DNA of 6,131 nucleotides from Chloroflexota bacterium (GTDB lineage: Bacteria > Chloroflexota > Chloroflexia > Thermomicrobiales > UBA6265). The notes below the pieces were generated by a model, which was not told where the DNA came from, searched no databases, and was given only the letters and a program-made list of their open reading frames with translations. A program made the position numbers and the translations under genes. How positions within the stretch are numbered: the stretch's first letter is position 1; each line of letters begins with the position of its first letter. The DNA lies in the NCBI GenBank assembly GCA_023424355.1, contig JAFAEA010000307.1, positions 1 through 6,131 on the forward strand, written 5' to 3'. Below, piece after piece: positions 1-5,247 of this stretch.

Positions 1-1
1 A

Positions 2-598
2 TACCTGCTGTGGACCGCATATTTCACGATTCCGTACGCCGCGTTCTACACATGGTTCCCCAATTCCCGGAATCCGGATTTCATCATCGTTCATGGCTCC
101 GGGCTGATAAACGGGAATGTGCCGCCATTGTTGGCATCCCGGCTGGACAAAGCAATTGAGGTGTTCAATAAGGGCGGAGGTAGGGCGACGATTATCCCAT
201 CCGGAGGGCAGGGCGATGACGAACCACGTGCCGAGGCCGATGCCATGGCCGAGTATCTGCTGGAAAGAGGCATTCCGCCGGAACTCATCGTCCCGGAGGA
301 TCAATCGGCCACCACTCTGGAGAACATGAAGTTCAGCAAAGTGATCATCGAGAAGCGATCTGACGCTCCAGCCAAAACGATTTTCGTCACCAGCAATTAT
401 CACGTGTTCCGAACCGCGTTAATCGCGCGGAAGGTTGGACTGGACGCTCAGGGAGTCGGTAGCCGAACGGCCCGATACTACTTGCCGAGCGCGATTATCC
501 GCGAGTTCATCGCTATTTTGGTGATGTACAAGTGGTGGCACATAGTGCCGATGGCGGGAGCGATGGCGCTCCTGTTTATCGTGATCTTCTCCAGTTGA
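2..598 (+). CDS. YdcF/DUF218-family membrane protein, C-terminal part (5' end outside window)
   Basis: The reading frame is open from the first complete codon at position 2 to the TGA at 596-598 (198 codons), so the gene starts upstream of the window. The visible part begins with a hydrophobic stretch (YLLWTAYFTIPYAAFYTWF) that looks like the end of a membrane segment. A DUF218 domain follows: a core strand FIIVHGSGL, then SRLDKAIEVF, SGGQGDDEPRAEADAM, a TTLEN block and VTSNYHVFRTAL. These are the usual family landmarks (SGG-G-E-EA, T-EN, S-YH--RA). A second hydrophobic segment, about 18 residues ending in IVIFSS, closes the protein, so the domain sits between membrane anchors. Members of this family (YdcF, SanA, ElyC) are linked to envelope processes, but no reaction is established for most, and none can be assigned here. 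Internal GTG and ATG codons near 117-119 are not the start, because family homology continues upstream of them. Confidence 0.85.
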   Translation, partial: YLLWTAYFTIPYAAFYTWFPNSRNPDFIIVHGSGLINGNVPPLLASRLDKAIEVFNKGGGRATIIPSGGQGDDEPRAEADAMAEYLLERGIPPELIVPEDQSATTLENMKFSKVIIEKRSDAPAKTIFVTSNYHVFRTALIARKVGLDAQGVGSRTARYYLPSAIIREFIAILVMYKWWHIVPMAGAMALLFIVIFSS

Positions 599-714
599 TC
601 ACCACTGCAGTACTGGAATCTGGTTGGAATCATTGCGAGTTGGTGAGGCTTGCTAGATACTCATTCAGGTAGATCATCTGTTCTAGTCGTTCGGATCAGG
701 AGAAAATAAAGCCA

Positions 715-1914
715 GTGGAAAACGGCGATTCCGGTCCACGCAAAATGTTGCCTTCGGTGATCGCGTTCGGAACTGCGCAGATCATCGGCTGGGGCGTGAG
801 CTTTAATATCCCTGGTGTAATCGGTCCCTCGATCGCCGATGGGCTGGATACTTCGCTCGATGTGGTGCTTCTCGGACCAACCGTGATGCTTACGATTCTG
901 GCGGTGTTTTCCTGGTTCAGCGCATCGCTCTTTGAACGATTTGGCGCTCGCAAACTCATGATTGCCGGTGCTTTGGTGATGGGCGTGGGACTTCTGTTGT
1001 TGGCATCCGCCGATTCGGTGCCGGTGTTTTTGGGTACCTGGATACTGTTCGGAATCGGCGGGGCGTTGGCGCTTTCGACCGCCGCTCAGATTGCCCTTGC
1101 CGAGATTTTTGGGGACCGGGCGCGACAGGCCATCGGTGCGATGTCGCTGGTGAGTGGCCTTTCAAACACAATTCTTTGGCCGATCATCTCGCGAATCGAT
1201 AATGCCATGGGATGGCGATGGGTTTTGGTGATCGGTGCCATCGCGTTGGCAGGAATCTATGTTCCCATCGTGGCCATCTTCGGGGCACGGCATGCTCGCC
1301 CTGCTCGTAAGTCCACAACCGCATCAACGTCCTCGGCAAATCAAAGACTCGACCCCGTGAGATTTGCCCTCGTCGCCGGCGTCACCGCGCTGAACGGTTT
1401 CATTACCTGGGGATTCTCGCTCACGCTCATCCCCTTGCTCACACAGAAGGGAGTGGAGCAGGGACAGGCAGTGACACTTGCCTCCGCGCTCGGTTTGGTC
1501 TCGATCGCAGCTCGCTCGATAGACGTGCTTGGTAATTGGTCGCCCCTGAAATCGGCAGTTGTTTCCACAACTACGATGTTTGGATCGTTCCTTCTGCTCT
1601 ACCTGGGGAGCTCCCTTGCCGTCGCGGTGACGTTCATTCTTCTCTACGGTTTGGCCGGCGGACTCATGGCCGTGGTGCGGGCCACGCTGCCGCTCACCAT
1701 GTTCCCGAAGCAAGCCTATGCTCGCGCATCGGCGAAACTGGCGCTTCCATTGAACCTCTCATTTGCCGCTGCACCACCGGTGTTTGCCAGAATCCTAGAG
1801 GGCCCCGGTGCCAACTGGGCGCTGGTTCTTTCCATCTGCCTAAGCGCGGCCGCCATTGGCTGCCTGGTGTTGCTCGCTCGTTCCGTTCGCCAGTCTGAGA
1901 CCGTGCTCGCCTGA
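715..1914 (+). CDS. Major facilitator superfamily (MFS) transporter
   Basis: This 399-residue protein is strongly hydrophobic and fits a 12-helix MFS carrier in the inner membrane. Segments lie at roughly residues 13-33, 47-70, 80-98, 103-125, 140-160, 168-190, 216-240, 252-272, 283-298, 300-325, 340-360 and 367-390. A polar linker at about 191-214, rich in Arg, Ser and Thr, divides the two six-helix halves. The cytoplasmic loop between helices 2 and 3 carries a recognisable motif A (FERFGARK, 73-80). GTG at 715 is chosen because AGGAGA lies 11 nt upstream (698-703) and residues 1-12 form a short polar cytoplasmic tail. A weak promoter-like pair, TTGCGA (633-638) and TAGATA (654-659), has only a 15-nt spacer. 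The substrate cannot be read from sequence. The downstream amidohydrolase, on the same strand 114 nt away, suggests but does not show import of its substrate. Confidence 0.88.
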   Translation: MENGDSGPRKMLPSVIAFGTAQIIGWGVSFNIPGVIGPSIADGLDTSLDVVLLGPTVMLTILAVFSWFSASLFERFGARKLMIAGALVMGVGLLLLASADSVPVFLGTWILFGIGGALALSTAAQIALAEIFGDRARQAIGAMSLVSGLSNTILWPIISRIDNAMGWRWVLVIGAIALAGIYVPIVAIFGARHARPARKSTTASTSSANQRLDPVRFALVAGVTALNGFITWGFSLTLIPLLTQKGVEQGQAVTLASALGLVSIAARSIDVLGNWSPLKSAVVSTTTMFGSFLLLYLGSSLAVAVTFILLYGLAGGLMAVVRATLPLTMFPKQAYARASAKLALPLNLSFAAAPPVFARILEGPGANWALVLSICLSAAAIGCLVLLARSVRQSETVLA

Positions 1915-1916
1915 CT

Positions 1917-1936
1917 GCAGCCTGGTGGTCGGCTGC
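1917..1936 (+). terminator. Weak stem-loop just after the MFS stop codon
   Basis: GCAGCC (1917-1922) and GGCTGC (1931-1936) are perfect inverted arms around an 8-nt loop, starting 2 nt after the transporter stop. No T-run follows (next bases TGCGTTGGG). It may protect the transcript end or act as a weak terminator, and it could also be chance. If it does not terminate, the amidohydrolase could be co-transcribed with the transporter. Confidence 0.3.
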
Positions 1937-2010
1937 TGCGTTGGGAAAACGTTCGCCAAACATTCCGCTATTATGAAAATATGATTCGCCAGTAACACCA
2001 TGTCTCCGAA

Positions 2011-2020
2011 AGGAGAGGAG
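2011..2020 (+). promoter_or_regulatory. Strong ribosome binding site of the amidohydrolase gene
   Basis: AGGAGAGGAG contains two overlapping Shine-Dalgarno cores and ends 8 nt before the ATG at 2029. It fixes the start codon and indicates that the gene was, until recently, well translated. AT-rich stretches upstream (TATTAT at 1969-1974 and TATGAT at 1980-1985) resemble -10 boxes, but neither has a well-spaced -35, so I do not call a promoter. Confidence 0.75.
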
Positions 2021-2028
2021 TCCAGTTC

Positions 2029-3383
2029 ATGCAGCCTTTGGATTACACAGAACTCGATCAGTCAGTGGATCGCATTGTAGATACGATTGAGCGGATATCT
2101 ACGGAAGTCTGGAATCTGGCAGAGCTTTCCACGCAGGAGCGGCAGTCTGCCGCTGTGCATATGCGAGAGCTCGAAGCCGCAGGATTCACTATCACCAGTC
2201 GCGATACCAGTGGCCAGGCAAATGCGTTCATCGCCGAATGGGAGCAGGGGAGCGATGGGCCCAAAATCGGATTCCTTCCCGAATACGATGCTCTTGCAAG
2301 CCTCGGCAATGCCGCTGTGGCCGAGAAATCTCCCGCGGAGAATGGCAATTCCAATGGGCACGGCTGCGGTCACAACCTGCTAGGGGCCGCATTGACGGGT
2401 GGTGCCATTGCTTTGAAATCGGCCATGCAGAATGCAGGCACTCTGGGATTGCTGCGCGTGTACGGTTGCGCTGCTGAGGAGACGACCGGCGCCAAGGTCT
2501 ACATGGCTCGCGACGGACTGTTCAACGATCTCGATGCCTGCCTCGCGTGGACCCGGCAGCCTTTGCCGCTACCGGCTATCTGACGACATCGGCAATCGAT
2601 CAGATCGTGGTGGAATTCTTTGGTCGGTCGGCCCACGCCGGTTCCGATCCGTGGAACGGTCGCAGCGCGCTCGATGCGCTGGAACTCTTCACTCACGGTG
2701 TGAACATGATGCGTGAGCACGTGAAGCCATCGACCCGCTTGCATTACGTCATTGAGTCCGGAGGTGAATCGCCGAATGTGGTGCCGGACTACGCCCGCTT
2801 GCGCATGTTCGTGCGCGATGTTGATAGACCAGGTGTAGAAGGCACAACCGCGTGGCTCCGCCAGCTTGCCGATGGAGCGGCGATGGGCACGCAAACGCGC
2901 GCCGATTTCCAGCACATTTTTGGCATGTACAACCAGCTTTCGAATTCGGCGCTAATCGAGAACTCGCACAAACACATGATGGAAGTGGGCGTGCCCGAGT
3001 GGACTGAAGAAGAGCAAGCGTTCGCCCGCGAGTGCCAGAAGAACTTCGGGCTACCCGAGGCGGGGCTCACCACTTCGGTGATGCCCATCCTGCCGCCGAC
3101 TGTCGATGGCGGTGGTAGCGATGTTGCCGATGTCAGTTGGAATACACCGACCGTGATGTTTGGCTTCCCGACGTTCCCGATTGGTGTCGGCTTGCACACG
3201 TGGCCGGTAACCGCCTGCGGTGGGATGAGTATTGGTCAGAAAGCAGCGATGAATGTGGCGAAGATCGTCGCACGTATGGGGCACGATCTGCTGACAGATG
3301 CCGATTTGCGTGAGGCGGCCAGAGCCGATTTGGAGTCCCCCCGGGGCGAGCAGGTTTACACCTCGCCGCTTGGTCCTGCATAG
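2029..3383 (+). pseudogene. AbgB-like M20D metallo-amidohydrolase, interrupted by a one-base frameshift
   Basis: Two frames together make one full-length protein: 2029-2583 (184 codons, ending TGA) carries the N-terminal half, and the frame ending at TAG 3381-3383 carries the rest. Restoring one base near 2550 gives 451 residues, in the family's usual range of about 450-480. The first part has the metal site GHGCGHN (110-116) and the EE pair (150-151). The second part, numbered in the restored protein, has the dimerisation-domain motif FGRSAHAGSDPWNGRSALDA (from about 198), HYVIESGG and SPNVVP. Near the C-terminus it has GGGSDVADVSW and LHTWPVTACGG (His about 390), matching the AbgB group. 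Relatives hydrolyse amide bonds of p-aminobenzoyl-glutamate or N-acyl amino acids using two divalent metals. As written, the upstream product ends in a short out-of-frame tail and loses the dimerisation domain and distal metal ligand, so no active enzyme is expected. The change could be a real mutation or a sequencing or assembly error. The rest of both halves is intact, so any decay is recent. Confidence 0.85.
2548..2557 (+). other. Frameshift site (one base missing)
   Basis: The upstream frame reads ...LAW (TGG 2548-2550) and then the out-of-frame TRQPLPLPAI before TGA at 2581. The downstream frame reads ...PAAFAATGYLTTS. Adding C after TGG gives TGG CAC CCG, that is LAWHP, the form I recall as conserved in AbgB-like proteins, where this His is a likely metal ligand. 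Adding G (to GG) would give WDP, and adding C to CCC would give WTP, so the exact lost base is not proven. No slippery heptamer is present at the junction. Confidence 0.75.
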
Positions 3384-3392
3384 GTGGTATTG

Positions 3393-3416
3393 GATTTGCA
3401 GGAAATGGCGCAAATC
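3393..3416. repeat. Inverted repeat overlapping the rpsT promoter
   Basis: GATTTGC (3393-3399) and GCAAATC (3410-3416) are perfect 7-bp arms separated by 10 nt. The left arm overlaps the -35 box proposed for rpsT, and the right arm lies in the spacer just before the -10. The position suits a repressor operator. It could alternatively be a hairpin at the end of the amidohydrolase transcript, though no T-run follows it. Confidence 0.4.
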
Positions 3417-3425
3417 GCCTACAAT
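3396..3425 (+). promoter_or_regulatory. Sigma-70-type promoter of rpsT
   Basis: TTGCAG (3396-3401) and TACAAT (3420-3425) each differ from the consensus hexamers at one or two positions and are 18 nt apart. Transcription would begin near 3431-3433, giving a 5' leader of about 107 nt before the TTG start. The promoter begins 13 nt after the amidohydrolase stop, so rpsT is expressed independently of it. Confidence 0.65.
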
Positions 3426-3431
3426 ACGCGG

Positions 3432-3458
3432 AGCCCTTTGTGTCTGGGGCGGCTTTTT
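3432..3458 (+). promoter_or_regulatory. rpsT: Possible 5'-terminal hairpin in the rpsT leader
   Basis: Two alternative pairings share the same left arm: AGCC (3432-3435) with GGCT (3451-3454), or GCCC (3433-3436) with GGGC (3447-3450). A T5 run ends at 3458. The fold would sit at the very 5' end of the predicted transcript, which fits an mRNA-stabilising or regulatory hairpin better than a terminator, since the terminated RNA would be under 30 nt. The stems are short and this call is tentative. Confidence 0.28.
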
Positions 3459-3524
3459 GTGTGCTTTGAATCCGCGCCGTGTGATTCATCCTCTCAATGA
3501 TCATCGTGGCGCACAGTTAATTTT

Positions 3525-3531
3525 GGGAAGG
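3525..3531 (+). promoter_or_regulatory. rpsT: Ribosome binding site supporting a TTG start
   Basis: GGGAAGG ends 7 nt before TTG at 3539-3541. An in-frame TAA at 3518-3520 blocks any earlier start, and the S20 N-terminus (MANSKSARKR) begins exactly at this TTG, so the rare start codon is well supported. Confidence 0.75.
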
Positions 3532-3538
3532 CCGTACT

Positions 3539-3808
3539 TTGGCAAATAGCAAGTCCGCTCGCAAGCGAATTCGCACGAACGAGCGCAACCGTGTAATCAA
3601 CCGACCATACCGTTCCGCCAGCCGCACGCTGGTGAAGAAGGCCGAACTCGCCATCGCCGATGGTGATCAGGCTGTTGCTTCCGAGGCCGTGGGCAAGGCA
3701 GTTGCCATGCTCGATCGCGCCCAGAGCAAGAATGTTCTGCACAAGAACAATGCTGCCCGCCGCAAGAGCCGCCTCATGGCGAAGTTCAACGGTGCATTCA
3801 GCGCGTAA
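3539..3808 (+). CDS. rpsT: 30S ribosomal protein bS20
   Basis: The 89-residue product is small and very basic. It carries the bS20 signature throughout: MANSKSARKRIRTNERNR at the N-terminus, then RSASRTLVKKAELAIADGD and the C-terminal block KNVLHKNNAARRKSRLMAKF. Length matches the family (about 85-90 residues). bS20 is a primary binding protein that contacts 16S rRNA in the 30S body during assembly. The gene starts with TTG, as rpsT of Escherichia coli is known to start with UUG, where the weak start takes part in control by S20. A similar role here is plausible but not shown. It has its own promoter and a strong terminator, and it converges with holA, a gene adjacency found in many bacteria. 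Confidence 0.97.
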   Translation: MANSKSARKRIRTNERNRVINRPYRSASRTLVKKAELAIADGDQAVASEAVGKAVAMLDRAQSKNVLHKNNAARRKSRLMAKFNGAFSA

Positions 3809-3830
3809 TCCGCGTAGAATCGCAGCTGTG

Positions 3831-3870
3831 TAAATCCCGGATCCGAAAGGACCCGGGATTTACTGTTTTT
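3831..3870 (+). terminator. Rho-independent terminator of rpsT
   Basis: Arms 3831-3844 and 3849-3862 form a 14-bp stem with a single A/C mismatch, closed by a GAAA (GNRA-type) loop at 3845-3848 and followed by CTGTTTTT (3863-3870). The stem starts 22 nt after the rpsT stop. The T-run lies only on the plus-strand side. The same hairpin is the only structure after the convergent holA stop (27 nt beyond it), so it may also stop holA transcripts less efficiently. Confidence 0.93.
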
Positions 3871-3889
3871 CCTGCTTGTGGATTTCGAA

Positions 3890-4918
3890 CTATCGACGGG
3901 TTGCAGCCTCGCGACGCATGTTCGCGATCTGCAAGATCGCGTCGTACAGCGCATCGATCGGTTCTTTTACCTCGCCGTGCTTGAGTTTGTAATCGGCATC
4001 CCGCGCAATTCGACTTCGAGCCTGGGCGACTCCAGGGCTCATCCCTCGCAATCCTTGCTGCAACGAGAAAACCCGGCGCGGATTCGCCAGGCTAATCGCT
4101 TTGCCGATCTCTTCCGGCGGTCGCTTGCCACCAGCTGAAACCACAGACGCGACTTCGATATTGCCCATGAGCTGGTTAAGCAGCTTGGCTGGATCCTCTC
4201 CAACCAGCATCAGCTTCTCCATCTCCTGCACGGCTACCGGCACATTGCCAGATGCGGCAGCGTCGAGAAACGCGAAGATCTGATCCTGTTCCTCACGCGG
4301 CGTCATTGTATCGATCGTCTCGCGAGTCACCGGATTCGGATGGGCGGCCAACACGAGTTTGCCGATTTCGTTCTCGAGCAACTCCATATCGGGCGGGCGA
4401 TCGTAGAGTGGGTTCTTCGGTTCGGTAGCCCAGCTTTGCGGATAGAGCGTGAGTGCGAGGTGCTGGGCGGTCATCTTGTCCATCTTGCCACCGGCCGTTT
4501 CAGCGGTGGTGATGATCCAGTCAATCAGTTTCGGGCCACGTGGTGGTTTCGAGAACTCCACCCTGGCATTCTTGGGCAATGGCTTTTTCGCGAGGCTGGG
4601 AAGGTCGGTAAGGCCCGGATCCAGCAAAACCAGTGTGCTGGCATCCGGCACGGATTGATAGAGACCCGCCCAATCAGGAGCCGATCCTCCATCCTTCGAA
4701 CCTTGCTTTCCGAATCTGGCGATGAGATTCTCCACCACCACAACCCGACCAGCAGAGAAGAATCCGATGCTGGAGATATCGTTGATCACGCCTCGGATAC
4801 CTGTGCTGTTGCCATCGAGGGAAGAGGTGCTTTGGCCGGATGGATCGCGGTCTTTCAGCACGCGCTTGAGTGTGCGCTGTGCCAGACCAGAATCTGGTCC
4901 GAGAATGATCACGATCAT
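3890..4918 (-). CDS. holA: DNA polymerase III, delta subunit
   Basis: The 342-residue product matches HolA in length and landmarks. The N-terminal strand MIVIILGPDSGL takes the place of the usual LLYGED-type start. FFSAGRVVVVENL (53-65) matches the conserved FSS-R-VVVEN element, and TLVLLDPG (95-102) follows. MELLENEIGKLVLAAHP (178-194) is the D-L-NELEKL helix, IFAFLDAAASGNVPVAV (214-230) the start of the collar-type helical region, and GEDPAKLLNQL (240-250) another family block. The C-terminal segment (about 282-333) has the typical helix-rich D--K-G pattern. Delta is the wrench of the clamp loader: it binds and opens the sliding clamp so the complex can load it on primed DNA. Delta lacks the ATPase motifs of its partners, and none is seen here. 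ATG is chosen because GGAGA lies 7 nt upstream. The gene converges with rpsT and diverges from fabF. Confidence 0.92.
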   Translation of the reverse strand: MIVIILGPDSGLAQRTLKRVLKDRDPSGQSTSSLDGNSTGIRGVINDISSIGFFSAGRVVVVENLIARFGKQGSKDGGSAPDWAGLYQSVPDASTLVLLDPGLTDLPSLAKKPLPKNARVEFSKPPRGPKLIDWIITTAETAGGKMDKMTAQHLALTLYPQSWATEPKNPLYDRPPDMELLENEIGKLVLAAHPNPVTRETIDTMTPREEQDQIFAFLDAAASGNVPVAVQEMEKLMLVGEDPAKLLNQLMGNIEVASVVSAGGKRPPEEIGKAISLANPRRVFSLQQGLRGMSPGVAQARSRIARDADYKLKHGEVKEPIDALYDAILQIANMRREAATRR

Positions 4919-4925
4919 GGGGGAA

Positions 4926-4930
4926 TCTCC
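4926..4930 (-). promoter_or_regulatory. holA: Ribosome binding site of holA
   Basis: On the minus strand GGAGA is followed by TTCCCCC and then ATG, a 7-nt spacer. This supports the chosen start at 4918. Confidence 0.65.
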
Positions 4931-4985
4931 AATTCAGTCACTGGTCGGACCGGTTCACCACGCGCTTGCGAGTGCGGAACCTTGA

Positions 4986-5001
4986 ACCTGAAAAATCAGG
5001 T
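4986..5001 (-). repeat. Short hairpin in the holA leader
   Basis: Perfect 6-bp arms ACCTGA and TCAGGT flank a 4-nt loop (AAAA on plus, TTTT on minus). It lies in the predicted 5' untranslated region of holA, about 70 nt before the start codon. No T-run follows on either strand, so it is not a standard terminator. Confidence 0.4.
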
Positions 5002-5015
5002 GGGTGCCACGGACC

Positions 5016-5037
5016 CCTGTTCACCACGGCGAACAGG
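5016..5037 (-). repeat. Second hairpin in the holA leader
   Basis: Perfect 7-bp arms CCTGTTC and GAACAGG enclose an 8-nt loop. It lies 14 nt from the smaller hairpin at 4986-5001, so the predicted holA leader carries two stem-loops in a row. Function is unknown. Confidence 0.4.
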
Positions 5038-5111
5038 CGAGCGGCTCCCGGCTCCAAAACATTGGCTCAAGACCACAGTGCAGAGGCGCTGGCAGAACCG
5101 GCCGAGTCATC

Positions 5112-5140
5112 ATGCTAGCACCGATTGGGCGCCGATTCAA
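5112..5140 (-). promoter_or_regulatory. holA: Sigma-70-type promoter of holA
   Basis: Read on the minus strand, TTGAAT (5135-5140) and TAGCAT (5112-5117) are separated by exactly 17 nt, and the -10 is preceded by TGC, an extended -10 (TGn) element. Initiation near 5105 would give a leader of roughly 185 nt before the holA ATG. Confidence 0.55.
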
Positions 5141-5191
5141 TTGAGATCAAACGGTGTTCGTACGGTTGATCGTTTCGTCTGCATCTGCGGT

Positions 5192-5197
5192 TATGAT
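5192..5197 (+). promoter_or_regulatory. fabF: Candidate -10 element for fabF
   Basis: TATGAT matches the -10 consensus at five of six positions and lies 50 nt before the fabF start. The only -35-like hexamer, TTGATC (5166-5171), is 20 nt away, which is too far for a standard promoter, so the call rests mainly on the -10 and may need an activator. Confidence 0.35.
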
Positions 5198-5199
5198 AG

Positions 5200-5227
5200 G
5201 TATGCATACGCATAGCGTAGTCGCTAT
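5200..5227. repeat. Two adjacent palindromes in the fabF leader
   Basis: GTATGCATAC (5200-5209) is a perfect 10-bp palindrome. It is followed after 2 nt by ATAGCG (5212-5217) and CGCTAT (5222-5227), perfect arms around TAGT. They span the predicted transcription start and end just before the fabF ribosome binding site (AGAGGA, 5231-5236). They could form an operator for a fatty-acid regulator or a short mRNA hairpin. I do not recognise either as a known operator. Confidence 0.4.
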
Positions 5228-5247
5228 CTGAGAGGATACGAACCTTC

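Larger units (their letters stand above)
4919..5247. other. Divergent intergenic region between holA and fabF
   Basis: These 329 nt lie between the starts of two genes read outward. I find no convincing protein gene, tRNA or other known RNA here. The open frames crossing it are extensions of holA antisense frames. It holds a well-formed holA promoter, a weaker fabF -10 element, both ribosome binding sites and several short inverted repeats, listed separately. Confidence 0.7.

Noticed and set aside
591..616. Imperfect inverted repeat CCAGT/ACTGG with an internal ACTGCAGT palindrome at the end of the DUF218 gene
   Set aside because: The arms are only 5 bp with a 16-nt loop and no T-run, so it is not a convincing terminator.
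1981..1995. Tiny open frame MIRQ before the amidohydrolase ribosome binding site
   Set aside because: Four codons with no ribosome binding site of its own; expected by chance.
2547..2583. Independent GTG start or programmed frameshift for the second half of the amidohydrolase
   Set aside because: GTG at 2547 lies inside the first half with no clear Shine-Dalgarno. There is no slippery heptamer at the junction, and a -1 slip at TGG would give WDP rather than the expected WHP. A simple base loss explains it better.
4975..4990. tRNA T-arm-like string (GGTTCAAGGTTCC on the minus strand)
   Set aside because: The flanking bases do not form a 5-bp T stem, and no acceptor or anticodon arm can be built around it.
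4970..5020. T-box-like string (GTGGCACC on the minus strand) in the holA leader
   Set aside because: The conserved CCGCG continuation and a clear terminator/antiterminator pair are missing, and holA is not a T-box-controlled type of gene.
4340..5215. 291-codon plus-strand open frame crossing holA and the intergenic region
   Set aside because: Most of it is antisense to the well-supported holA. Its product shows no recognisable family, and no ribosome binding site was found that favours it.
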